Assembly (NCBI GenBank): GCA_012934845.2
Contig: WNNJ02000818.1
Location: 1-64,000, forward strand
Reading direction: 5' to 3'
Source: Pomphorhynchus laevis
Taxonomy: Eukaryota > Acanthocephala > Palaeacanthocephala > Echinorhynchida > Pomphorhynchidae
DNA length: 64,000 nucleotides
Shown here: in pieces, positions 10,237-20,444 of the stretch
Position numbering within the stretch: the stretch's first letter is position 1
How the letters are laid out: the number at the start of each line of letters is the position of its first letter
Position numbers and translations under genes: made by a program
The notes under the pieces: generated by a model
What the model saw: only the letters and a program-made list of their open reading frames with translations
Told to the model about the DNA's origin: nothing
Database searches by the model: none

Positions 10237-13200
10237 TTAGTTCACCTTAAAAAATATTGGTTTCTAATAAACATACATTTGAGATCTAAAGAAAATACAC
10301 AAATTACAATAAATAACATACAATAAAATAACATACAAAAGCCTTATTCGTTTGGTGCAATTCAATTCTGTTCTTAAACAAACTAAATGCCCAAGGGCAA
10401 GCCTGCGACAACTCTGAAATGCTGTTCATGCAACGGCCCGAATGCTAAATGTAAAGGATGTCGATGTGCTAAGCAGAATATCCTATGCTTGAATTGCTCA
10501 GCTGTGAATTGTTCCAATCGTGAAGTAAATTGCTCCGCAACAGCTTTCAATAATATTGCTATGTCCATATTGAGTAAACCGAATTCAGATTGTGAAAACT
10601 CTGATCATCGGCATTGTCCTCTTAACAACCAAATAAATATAAATTACACAATGAATACTCGTCAAGAGTCCGATGTATTGTCTATACAGGATATATTCTC
10701 GATTGTCATACATTGGAAACCTAACTTATTTCGACTTCCAAAATGTTCAGAGTCCAAACAATTTATATCAGAACTTGCACGCATATTCAGGGATTCTCTT
10801 ACTAATTCGGAAACTTTTACTAGGTACATCATCTTTGGACATCTTATTCTTCAACGTAATTCTCGTCAATCTCCCAAATCATTGAAATCAACTTTATCCC
10901 GACGATTGGACATGTGGTTCAATAATGACTATGCTGGATTATACGCTGAAGCCTCGGCCCTTCAAAATATGAAAGCCTTAAAAATTCAACCTTCGAAGTC
11001 AAGAGATTGGCGCAAAAAATTCGTCTCATTGGTTGAAAGCTCTAGACTGAACACAGCAATGCATCTTCTAGACAACGATTCTTATGATGGCGTTCCTTTG
11101 AAACCAGAGGATGTGATTGGTTCTAAAACTGTTCGGGAATTATTACTCGACAAGCACCCTGTACCGAGCCCATTAGTTCCTCATGCTGTTAACTGGTCTT
11201 TCCCAATCACAGTTCCAAATTTTGACCCTGTGATTTTTGATTCAATCGATAGTGAATTGATAATTCGTATGGCTAAACGTGTTAAAGGTGGAGCAGGTCC
11301 CTCCGGCATCGATGCACAGTCATGGCTACAGATGTTAACTAAGTTTGGTCACGAATCTGCTGAATTGACTAAAGTTTTGTCAACGTTCGCAAAATCTTTA
11401 GCTACTGAGCTTATGCCTACTAATGTTATAAATGTATTGGCTTCAAGCAGATTAATAGCCTTATCCAAAAAATCGGGAATAAGGCCTATTGGTATTGGCG
11501 ACGTTAGTAGGAGAATAATGTCGAAAGCCATTCTTTCTATAATTTCCAATGATATTCAAGAAGTGTGCGGACGGTTGCAAATGTGCGCCGGTCAACGAGC
11601 TGGAGTGGAGTGCGTCACGCACGCAGTTCGCGAATGCCTGTTAAAAGATCCCGATGCAGTTCTTCTCACTGTTGATGCTGATAATGCATTTAACAGAATA
11701 AATCGAAAGGCAGCTCTCGCTAATATATCACGCATTTGTCCCTCTATGTCTACTATACTACACAATTTTTACGATAACCCTTCAAATTTTTCAACTGGTG
11801 ATAGTTTCATCAAATCCCAAGAGGGATTTACGCAAGGTGACGTACTTGCTATGCCAGCTTATGCCGTAGCAACCCTGCCATTATTGTTGAACATTACTGA
11901 GGAGTTTCCTAACATCAACCAATTCTGGTACGCGGATGATGGCAATTTAATCGGCGAACCTGTGCAAATTTACAAGGCTTTCAAATTATTGTGTGACTAC
12001 GGCCGTGCTTTCGGATTTCATGTCAACAGCAACAAATGCGTTCTACTAACTAGTCCCGAAAATGCAGATAGTACCCGCAAACTTTTTAATGAAACGGGAA
12101 TCGACATTGTTGTCGATGGCACATTAGTACTCGGTGCTCCTATTGGAACAGATGATTATATAAATAAAACTACGGAACAAAAGATCTCTAATTATTGCTC
12201 ATTAGTAAATCGTATTGCTGACGTGGGAATTCTTGATTTGCAGATAAGCTATACTAGTATGACCAGATCGCTTCAGCATAAATGGATTCACTTGCAAAGA
12301 ACCACAAACTGTTCAATTGGTAGTTTCGATGATCTCTATGACACCATTCAGAAGCGTTTTGATAAGCTTTTTAATTTGAAATTGCCTGACGACGATTATT
12401 TATGGCCGTTATTTACCCTTCCGATAAGACTAGGTGGTCTAGGTATTGCTGACCCACGTTTTACTGCGATAGAAGAGTTTAAAAGCTCAAAAGATATATG
12501 CACTCCTTATTTAAATGGCTCATACGGTGTGGAATTAAGGACTGAACAATCCAAACGCATTGCCCTTATAGGCACTTCAAAGATTGATCTTCAAAAGTCA
12601 TTGCTTAGAGATCGAGTAGCTAATGTTGGTGACAATTTGTTACGTATTATGGAACATCTACAAGTCAAAGGTGCCTCGTCATGGCTCTCCACATATCCTA
12701 CGAGTGATCGTTGGACTCGAGTTAGCAATGTAGAATTTCGTGACGCACTTGCAGCTCGATATCATAGACTACCACTAGACGCGCCCTCTCATTGCCCCTG
12801 CGGTGAACATAATTCTCTGGCTCACTCACTTACCTGTCCCACTGGAGGTCATCCATCGATAAGACATGATTCAATTCGTGATATATTTTCTAAAACCTTG
12901 ACAGAAAAATGTGATAATGTGCAAAAAGAGCCAACACTACTGCCAGTAAATTCTAGTATTCATTTCGAGCGCATATCTACATCTCGCGCTCATGATGCAC
13001 GTTTGGATATCGCCTGCTGTGGTTTTTATGGAAGTCGTTCGGAGCGAACTTTATTTGATACTTGCGTTTTTAACGTTTTCGCTCCGTCCAACCTTTCGAA
13101 ATCCGCTGGGGCTGCTTTTACATATCACGAAACACGTAAATTCGCTAAGTATCAAGAGAGAGTAACTGCCATAGAGAGGACGAATTTCGCACCTATCGTG

Positions 13201-13410
13201 TTATCATGTTTCGGTGGAGCAGTAAAATCATCTGCACAATTAATTCAGAGAATTGCACAGAAGATGGCAATAAAAAACAATCATTCCTACTCAGAAGAAT
13301 TGACAAAACTACGGTCAAAGATTGGAATTCAGTTGGCTCGTTCAATTTCGATGTGTATTCGCGGTCCTCGTTCTGCTCGACATCGACCTGCAAACTCAAT
13401 GAACTAAAAT
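10237..13410 (+). mobile_element. RLE-4: RLE-type LINE lacking a normal 3' UTR
   Basis: Its leader contains the junction motif twice in tandem (ATAAATAACATACAA and ATAAAATAACATACAA at 10,309-10,337). The ORF is intact but the element ends about 10-20 nt after its stop codon, with no poly-A tract, by running into the 3' coding end of a different RLE lineage. The 10,237-10,308 stretch is AT-rich linker of unknown ownership. Confidence 0.7.
10387..13407 (+). CDS. RLE-4 ORF: CXC-like / RT / CCHC / RLE-like nuclease polyprotein
   Basis: Intact 1,006-residue ORF. The cysteine cluster CCSCNGPNAKCKGCRC plus LCLNCSAVNCSN lies at residues 12-45. RT blocks include GPSGIDA, GIRPIGI, DADNAFNRINR, TQGDVLAMP and YADDGN (near residue 515). 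The CCHC knuckle CPCGEHNSLAHSLTC is near residue 804, then ARLDIA and FDTCVFN nuclease-like motifs and a YHETRKFAKYQERV block. The protein ends CIRGPRSARH.., as in its sisters, so the coding region is complete at the C-terminus even though the 3' UTR is gone. It is predicted to be able to make active protein, but RNA recognition through the usual 3' UTR would be lost. Confidence 0.85.
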   Translation: MPKGKPATTLKCCSCNGPNAKCKGCRCAKQNILCLNCSAVNCSNREVNCSATAFNNIAMSILSKPNSDCENSDHRHCPLNNQININYTMNTRQESDVLSIQDIFSIVIHWKPNLFRLPKCSESKQFISELARIFRDSLTNSETFTRYIIFGHLILQRNSRQSPKSLKSTLSRRLDMWFNNDYAGLYAEASALQNMKALKIQPSKSRDWRKKFVSLVESSRLNTAMHLLDNDSYDGVPLKPEDVIGSKTVRELLLDKHPVPSPLVPHAVNWSFPITVPNFDPVIFDSIDSELIIRMAKRVKGGAGPSGIDAQSWLQMLTKFGHESAELTKVLSTFAKSLATELMPTNVINVLASSRLIALSKKSGIRPIGIGDVSRRIMSKAILSIISNDIQEVCGRLQMCAGQRAGVECVTHAVRECLLKDPDAVLLTVDADNAFNRINRKAALANISRICPSMSTILHNFYDNPSNFSTGDSFIKSQEGFTQGDVLAMPAYAVATLPLLLNITEEFPNINQFWYADDGNLIGEPVQIYKAFKLLCDYGRAFGFHVNSNKCVLLTSPENADSTRKLFNETGIDIVVDGTLVLGAPIGTDDYINKTTEQKISNYCSLVNRIADVGILDLQISYTSMTRSLQHKWIHLQRTTNCSIGSFDDLYDTIQKRFDKLFNLKLPDDDYLWPLFTLPIRLGGLGIADPRFTAIEEFKSSKDICTPYLNGSYGVELRTEQSKRIALIGTSKIDLQKSLLRDRVANVGDNLLRIMEHLQVKGASSWLSTYPTSDRWTRVSNVEFRDALAARYHRLPLDAPSHCPCGEHNSLAHSLTCPTGGHPSIRHDSIRDIFSKTLTEKCDNVQKEPTLLPVNSSIHFERISTSRAHDARLDIACCGFYGSRSERTLFDTCVFNVFAPSNLSKSAGAAFTYHETRKFAKYQERVTAIERTNFAPIVLSCFGGAVKSSAQLIQRIAQKMAIKNNHSYSEELTKLRSKIGIQLARSISMCIRGPRSARHRPANSMN

Positions 13411-13830
13411 TTATAGTCCGGAACCTGTCGGTTCGACTAGAGACGACGGCAAGGGGCCGACAGAGCTTCATTACTGTCGTGGGAGTGGGCGAGTGGTTGT
13501 TTGGGACTTTACATGCCCAAGCACTCTCGCAGCTAGTCATATAGCGCTCGCAATACATTCTGCAAGTTCTGCTGCTGATCATGCCGAACTTGTGAAGCGT
13601 ACCAAATATAGCGGCTTAGATGAGCGCCAGTACAAGTTTGTTCCGATCGCCATCGAAATCCTGGGAGCAGTAGCCACCAGCGCATCGGCTTTTTGCAGCT
13701 TCTGGGGAAAAATTAATTCGGTCGACTGGTGATAAATGGGCAATGAGTTTCTTTATTCAGCGAATTAGCGCAGTAGTGCAACGAGAAAACGCGGCTTGTT
13801 TTGCGAAGTTTGCAGTAGAACCATCACTGT
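13411..13830 (+). mobile_element. 3' coding fragment of a second RLE-type LINE lineage
   Basis: Plus-strand reading gives EPVG..RDDGK.., VVVWDFTCPSTLAASHIA, KRTKYSGL and FVPIAIEILGAV. After one frame change it gives GDKWAMSFFIQRIS and VVQRENAA. This matches the C-terminal nuclease region also readable at 26.3-26.7 kb and 63.6-64.0 kb, a lineage distinct from RLE-1 to RLE-5. It is 5'-truncated at the junction with RLE-4. From 13,830 to 13,940 I see only AT-rich sequence. Confidence 0.75.
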
Positions 13831-13941
13831 TTCTAATGAACTGTATTAACAATAGATCAATAATAATTATTGAAATTTGAACTGCTGAATTATATATATT
13901 ACTTTTTTACTAATTTATCTGTATGACTTTTGTTGTTTTTG

Positions 13942-14349
13942 TTAGTTAATGAACTTGCAAGCGTGCAGCTGGCACGCATTTCCCATTTTAAATAAATTAA
14001 TATTAAGATATCGTACCTGAGGACATAATTTCGTTAACTGTCGAATTATGAGCTCTAATTGATTCAAATCTGAACGCGTACACGGAAAGACTGCTGGTGA
14101 CACATATTCTATTATCGGTCTTATAAGAGCAATATATAAACGCACAGCACTAACAGGATATGTGTCTTTAAAGCAATTTTTGACAATATAGATCATTCTT
14201 CTTGCTGCGTTGCAAATTTTATCATTGTTAGCACTTGTTTTTAGATTGTTTTGAACAATCACATTAAGATCCATTATAGCCTGCGTGATAACAACAAACT
14301 CGTGGCCAAGAAAATATTCTTGACTCACATTGATATGACCTAATCTCAT
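13942..14349 (-). mobile_element. CR1-like LINE relic (RT C-terminal part)
   Basis: The minus strand reads MRLGHINVSQEYF, ICNAARRMIYIVKNCF and VRLYIALIRPIIEYVSP, the palm-to-thumb region of a CR1/L2-group reverse transcriptase. It is the same subfamily as the relic at 16.7-17.5 kb. The homology stops near 14,020, and the remaining residues look like unrelated read-through. Confidence 0.75.
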
Positions 14350-14483
14350 ATGTGCACACTAAAAAATCAAAAAAATCGTTCAGTATATATATCAGAACCA
14401 TGGGTACTGCAGCAACCACCACTCGTTCTCATTTCGAATCCAGTTCTTTATATTGGATTTAAATTCATTGATTGTATGCACCG

Positions 14484-14578
14484 TGTACCGAGTAAATTCA
14501 AGCCTATTCTTCTCTGCTTGAATTTACTCGGTACAATTTATTCTAATACATTGTGTGTTTAAGCTGTAAATATTTTTT
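14484..14578. repeat. Rearranged LTR pieces at the truncated end of gypsy fossil A
   Basis: A 19-nt piece of the gypsy LTR (TGTACCGAGTAAATTCAAG) is followed at once by an inverted LTR-plus-leader piece, so the sequence folds into a hairpin. Beyond it the internal region of fossil A begins. The arrangement indicates that this end was formed by rearrangement rather than by an ordinary 3' LTR. Confidence 0.7.
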
Positions 14579-16716
14579 TAGTGCAGAATGAGATAATGGG
14601 ATGGACTGAGAATCAATTAGAGGACGAATCAACTTTGAGAAATCTTTAATCCAGGAACTGTAGTAGGCGAACAAACCAACAATACGCTTTAAGGATGCTG
14701 CGTTCTTGGGTTCCTCAAGGGAAGTAACTGAAATTACTCGATTGGGGTCAGGGGACATTTTTCCTTTAGAAATTTGGTAACCAAGTATTCGTATACACGA
14801 AGACGCGAACATACACTTTGAATTGTTCAAGGTTATATTGTATTTTGTGGCTACGTTTAGAAAACGCTTCAGGTTACTGTCATGTTGCTCTTTACTTCTT
14901 CCGCCGATCACGACATCATCCAGATAAGCGTAGGTGTCTGTCAACTTCTCACTATTAATTATCCCATTGATAACTCGTTGAAAAGCAGGAACGGCGTTTG
15001 TGAGACCGAATGGTAGACGATTGAAGTGATATAAGGATCCATTCGCCTCGAAAGCAGTATAATGACGCTCGTCACTGCGCAGCAAAATCTGATGGTAAGC
15101 TGATTTAAGATCGAGACAACTGTAAAAGGAATATGGAGCTAATTTGTTGATAAAATCATCAATTCGTGGAAGTGGGAAGGCGTCGAGCTGAGTAAATTTA
15201 TTGACAGTTTCCGAATAGTCAACAACCATCCGTTTCTTTTGGTTCTGATTGACAATGAGTACTTGAGCGCGCCAGGGCGATTGACTTGGTTCGATAATTT
15301 CGTCGGATAATAGTTGTTTGATTTGGCTGTCAATAAACTTTTCATCGTACGGATTTCTTCTACGAGATTTTGTTGCGATAGGATGGATGGATTCGTCCAG
15401 AAATTTGAATAGCTGAGGAGATTCAACTGTCAAAGCTTCTGCAGCTCCAATTGTAAAACAAGGCTCGGAACCGTTGAATTTCATAAGTAACGAAGTGTGT
15501 CTTGAAAGGAATGATCGGCCAAGTATAACATCCGAACATAAAGACGACAAAATATGGAATTTTATATTCTTGTAAGGTCTGCCATCAGCTGATATATCCG
15601 CTACCACGAATTGTCGTAATTTAGTCGAGAATGCGGTGTTCGCCATAGACACACGTATAGTTGAGGGGTTCGATGTCAGTTTGCACAAAGTGGAAATATC
15701 AGGTCTTATCAAATTGAGTGCACTACCTGTATCAATCAACGCATTTAACGAAACCCCTTTTATACAAATTTGAATTGTTAGTAGCGTCGCGGCAGAATCT
15801 TGAAAGAAAGAAGTACTACCTAGCACGGAATGGACACCTGTTGAAATTTGTCGTTTGGATTTACACACCCGTGCGAAATAACCAGACTTCCCGCAAGTAC
15901 GACAAGTGATATTCTTAGCAGGACATCGATCTCGTTTGTGAATTGTATCTCCACAAAAGTAGCATTTGCGACGTTCTACCGAGTTACATTGTATTTGACA
16001 AGGAAGTTCTTCTTGTATATTTTCATGTAGTTCATTTATGGTCATCGATTCACAACCCATATTTAAGTTTGATAGTTCTGTGAAATGGCTTGCTTGAGTA
16101 TGCGCGTCTTCCAAAGTTCGTGCAAGCTCGTACGCCTTGGCTTTATTGTGTACCGCAGCTTCAAGCAGGCGTTGCCGAATTATCGGTGAGTTGATTCCTG
16201 CGACCAACGTGTCGCGTAAAAATAAATCTCGATGATTTTGAGCTGTTACAGCCTCGAATGGACATTCACGACCCAGAGATTCGATATGCCTTATAAATTG
16301 ATCGATTGTTTGGTTGGACGATTGGCGCTGATTACGCAATTGATGTCGCAGAAACAAATCCGTTTTCGATTTGACGTACGTAGTAGATAACGTCGATAAC
16401 GCGTCTTCGTAGGTTTCCGTTTCTCGAAAAAGGCCGTAAATCTCCGCTGAAACCAGGTTCGTTAAAATGTGAAATTTGTCACTATCGGACGGTGACTCCA
16501 AGGACGAAATGAATGTCTTGAAACGTATGAGCCAATGTCTCCAGGTGCGCTCGGCATTCGTGTCATCAGGATGCAATTCCAAGATGTTTGGCTTCAAGAT
16601 CTTGTCCATGGTAACAGTGTATTAGAATAAATTGTACCGAGTAAATTCAAGCAGAGAAGAATAGGCTTTATTCTAATACATCTATAATAACAAGTCAAAA
16701 GGTAAGTATCATTACA
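14579..16716 (-). mobile_element. Ty3/gypsy-type LTR retrotransposon fossil A (truncated)
   Basis: Minus-strand fossil with, in order, an 84-bp 5' LTR (16,633-16,716), a gag-like region, CCHC zinc knuckles, an aspartic protease motif (LIDTGSALN) and a reverse transcriptase with a YLDD box. RNase H, integrase and a normal 3' LTR are absent. It is nearly identical to the matching part of fossil C at 34.6-36.7 kb, so the two are close in age and not old. It is truncated and not capable of mobility. It sits inside a CR1-like LINE relic. Confidence 0.9.
16633..16716 (-). repeat. 5' LTR of gypsy fossil A
   Basis: 84 bp, TG..CA bounded on either strand, matching the two LTRs of fossil C. Immediately downstream (minus strand) lies TTTATTCTAATACA, the reverse complement of a segment inside the LTR. 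Confidence 0.85.
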
Positions 16717-17540
16717 CACCGCAACGACATCAACTGGAAGACGATTCCAAATATTCACCGCTCGATGAGACAGTCGGAAATGACGAGGGTATTTTCCGTG
16801 CTCATGTACTACTAGTACTTTCGAGTGCTCTCTACGTCCATCCCGTTCATTGAGTTCAACTCTATTTGCTTGAAAATTTTCATCTTTATTAACTAGTCGA
16901 TACATAGCTAGAAGGTCGAAAAGAAGACACCTTTCACGCACTGTCGGCATATTCAAACTTTTTATTCGTGCTTCATAGGGAAGATATCGTATCTGAGGAC
17001 ATAATTTCGTAAACCGTCGAAGTATGCGCTCTAATTGATCAAGTTCTGTACGCGTACACGGAAAGACTACTAGCGACACATATTCTAATATCGGTCTTAT
17101 AAGAGCATTATATAAACGCACAACACAAACGGGAGATAAATCTTTAAAGCAATTTTTGACAATATAGGTCATTCTTCTTGCTGCGTTACAAATCCTATCA
17201 GTGTTAGTACGTGTTTTCAGATTGTTTTGAACAATTATACCAAGATCCAGAATGGACTGCGTGGAAACAACAAACTCATCACCAATAAAATATTCTTGAC
17301 TCACATTGCTATGACCTAATCTCATATGTGCACACTTTTTAATATTCAATACAATTCCAGTGTTTAAGGGCCATCGATAAACAATGTTTAGGATATTTTG
17401 AAAGTCATTTCGATCCTTGTTGGTTTTAATCAATCTCTGTACTTTTACATCATCGGCAAAAGCTAAAACACTACAATCATCAGGGTAAATACGAACCTTT
17501 GAAGCTTCTCGGAGTACTATATGTTTTATAATTGATTAAG
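16717..17540 (-). mobile_element. CR1-like LINE relic, host of gypsy fossil A
   Basis: The minus strand reads SVLAFADDVKVQRLIKTN (the RT catalytic block), then GIVLNIKKCAHMRLGHSNVS, VRLYNALIRPILEYVS, LPYEARIKSLNMPTVRER and VNIWNRLPVDVVAVCND, a CR1/L2-group RT palm, thumb and C-terminus. The C-terminal homology is cut where the 84-bp LTR starts, showing that the LTR element inserted into this LINE. The 5' half of the LINE is missing. Confidence 0.8.
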
Positions 17541-19172
17541 CTTCTTTTTCAATTCCACCCTATTTGGAGAAAATAAGTGGTACGAATATAGCGTTCTCGA
17601 TTGTGTTAACTCGTTTCAAATATGTTGATCTCTTCCTATTTTCATGGTACTCGACAATATTCTTGGGCTCGCGAGAGATGCACGATGAGGCCAAAGGATT
17701 GTAAATAGCGACGTCAAAATACGTCCGCTCCATCGCACTTCCGTAAAGACCTGAACATACCAAGTCTAAGCGAGCGCCTTGTTTTGTTGTCATCGTTGTA
17801 TGCTCGAAATGGTGCGAATCGTTTACGACTGAAAGCACAGACTCCCATCCCACTCTTCCAGTTACAGCCATAATCAATTTTCCAAAGACGTCTCTAATAA
17901 CATTGTGTCGTACGATTGTTTTCCCACTAATAGGGCACGAGAGTACGTGGTTCACTGTTGTACTCACCGTATAGACATTCAGACGGTGCGTTAATTAACG
18001 GCCATGAATACCGTGTACATATTCTATCTAAAAATTCATATTTAGTAAGTCGATAAACGCTATCCTCGTGTAACTTCGCCAATAACCATGTTGACGCACC
18101 CTCACACCGGGCATGTAGCAATGCTTGTTTCTCTATATCACCACATTCGCTTAGGACATTTACAAATTTATTGTGTCTCTTTAATTCCTTATCTACTTTA
18201 GAACGCCGCAATATTTCTCTTTGTGCTTGTTTCAACTATATACCAGTCATTCCCCTTCCGATGGTGTGCACATTATGTTGGTTGATTTCCACTCTGTTTC
18301 GCATAGCGATGATGGAACTACTATACCCAAACCGCCATATGAAGTTGGCAGTGCCGATATTTGACGTATTATATCTGTCACTTCATCTTGTCCTGTAATT
18401 TGAGACAAAAACCTCTCTTATACGCATTATTCTAGATCAAATAACCACTAACAATCATAATGACACGTTCTCAGAATATATCTCCATTTGTATTGACAGA
18501 TGTGTTGACAGTTGAATCCGCATGCTGCCTATGTACGCACAATCGGCAGCATGCGGATTCGATTTTCCAACCTCTGATAGTTTTTCGACCAATTGAATCC
18601 ATTCATTGACCTTTTTCATAATCAAAGACTCTACAAATGCTTCTGTTCCGATCGGATTTCCTAAGACTTCAGCACAATTCTTTGTTATCTGTACAGACCG
18701 AGAAGAGAATATTTCAGCTGTTCTTGTATCGTCACCCTTACTAAGTAGCTTACACTTCCTTTCGTTTACTTAAAAGCCAAAAGCTGGTCCAACTTTCTGC
18801 ACCAGATCGAGAATCTCAACCAGGTCTTATGCAGTTCCAACGCACAAAACATCATCGGCATACCTTTTTGCTCTACCGAAGGAAAACTTTGTCTGATGCA
18901 TTGCATTAGTGGGAGTGATGCCGCAGCGTAAGTAACCATAGACAACGGGTCACATTGCGTAAATCCTTATCTTGACATTATTAATCTTCGTCAATTATCA
19001 AAGTTGGATCCATTGCATACGTGTTATGTATGTTAAGTATTGGAAACAGCGCAGGGCAGATTTTTTTCATGTTATTAATTGCAACTTTACGATTCAGGCG
19101 GTTAAATGCATTGTCAGCATCTATAAATAAACGACGTGCATTTTCGGATTGAGACAATGTGTTATGAATGTG
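17541..19172 (-). mobile_element. Decayed RLE-type LINE, 3' part
   Basis: Minus-strand pieces read FIDADNAFNRLNRKVAINN (RT), then degraded palm, CEGASTWLL.., a VLSC..ISGKTIVRHNVIRD knuckle region, ARLDLVCSGLYGS, RTYFDVAIYNPLA and YHENRKRSTYLKRV. These match RLE-1 to RLE-4 in order. Many stops and frame changes are present and the extreme C-terminus is lost. The copy was split by the APE LINE at 19,173-22,981 and resumes at 22,993. Confidence 0.85.
19162..19172 (+). repeat. Left target duplication of the APE LINE
   Basis: TTATGAATGTG, repeated exactly at 22,982-22,992. Both copies lie in the same reading of the interrupted RLE relic (..YALRHIHNT..), confirming the pre-insertion sequence. Confidence 0.95.
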
Positions 19173-20304
19173 TCCAGAAAAGTAATGCAAAAAATGTGTA
19201 GTGTACAAGTAATTTCGGAGCTATCAAACGATAGCAGCAAAAATCATTCAAAAATCAACGATAATCCTACAAAAAAAGACAAATTAAAGGTAAATCTAAC
19301 TACAGATCCAAGTAAGAAGGTTAGTAATTTTTCTATGGTATCAGGTGATGGGGAGGTGCTTCCCCCATTCCTAAATTAAAGAATTTGGTTTTAATCAGAG
19401 TTATACGACCAATCGAAAGACATGAACTTTACAATGTATTTTTACGTTCATTTGCCCAGCAGTATAAAAACAGAATTTTGTTCAACACGGTGAAACTTCA
19501 CCCTTCAGAGGTGAAAGTTTCGTTCGTCACAGCAGACCTGGCTAAAAATTACTCTGAATACTTTTCCTCCAACCTAACAGTTTATGGTGAACTCACCTTT
19601 AGGCCCATCCTTGCCTCGCTAAAGGTGACGAATCTTCCTTGTAGTATGGATGATGAAGATATGAAATCATTAATGTCTACATTCAAAATTACGAATTTTA
19701 GGTCAATCCAGGGTAGGGATGGCAACCCTATCCCGGTTGGCTTTTGCTCAGCTCCGGTAGATACTGCAGAAGCCTTGGCTAAATCTTCATCGAACCCCTT
19801 CATGGGTTTTAATATCCGTTTTTTCATTACAGAAAAAGATGAGCTTACTTACCCCCACTGCAGCAGGTGTCACAAATGGGGGCACTGGGCCTCCAGCTGC
19901 AGTGGGACCCCAACATGCGGGGTTTGCAGTTCAACTTCCTGTCAGACTCTACTATCGAACGACCGTTGTGTTGCACCCCTATCCTGCTCGAACTGTGGGG
20001 GGGCCATCCTGCCTGGGGTAGGAGATGCAGTATGTTCAAAGAATATAGAAGTATGTTCATCAAACCGGTCAAACCTTCTACTTATTCGCAAGTGGCCGCC
20101 CCGCGAATGGATGACTCTGAGATATTACGTACGATGGATGTTAAATTAGAAGTTTCCCATCGCAAACTTGAAAATCTAATTCTCATGGCTTTAGGTGTAG
20201 TGAACACTCATCCTACGCTACCTGTTTCGGCAGTTCTTCCGGTATCGAAGAAGAGGGGGCTTCGGCCCATACTGTTCCCCCGCTCAAGATCGGTAAAATG
20301 CTGA
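19173..20304 (+). pseudogene. ORF1 (gag-like nucleic-acid-binding protein) of the APE LINE
   Basis: Frames at 19,173-19,378, 19,385-20,149 and 19,867-20,304 carry the pieces. A conserved middle domain (..FNTVKLHPSEVKVSFVTA.., ..LKVTNLPCSMDDEDM..) precedes a zinc knuckle, CSRCHKWGHWASSC, and further cysteine pairs (CGVC, CSNC). This is the typical ORF1 layout of jockey/I-type LINEs, whose product coats element RNA. At least two frame changes separate the pieces. The 20,305-20,444 gap holds the ORF1-ORF2 spacer. Confidence 0.75.
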
Positions 20305-20444
20305 GTGGCAAACAGCATAAGGGAAATGAAGACGCTGCCCAGGGGCAAGTACCGAACCCGGGTGGGGCTAGTGGCAGGAAGGGTAACCTTCCTGCACTTA
20401 GCTCTGTCTAGGTAGGCAATCCCCCATCCAACTAATCCATCACA

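Noticed and set aside
1-13410. Bacterial or viral origin for the long intact ORFs
   Set aside because: Spliced metazoan genes, poly-A tails, target duplications and LINE/PLE hallmarks place the window in a nuclear animal genome.
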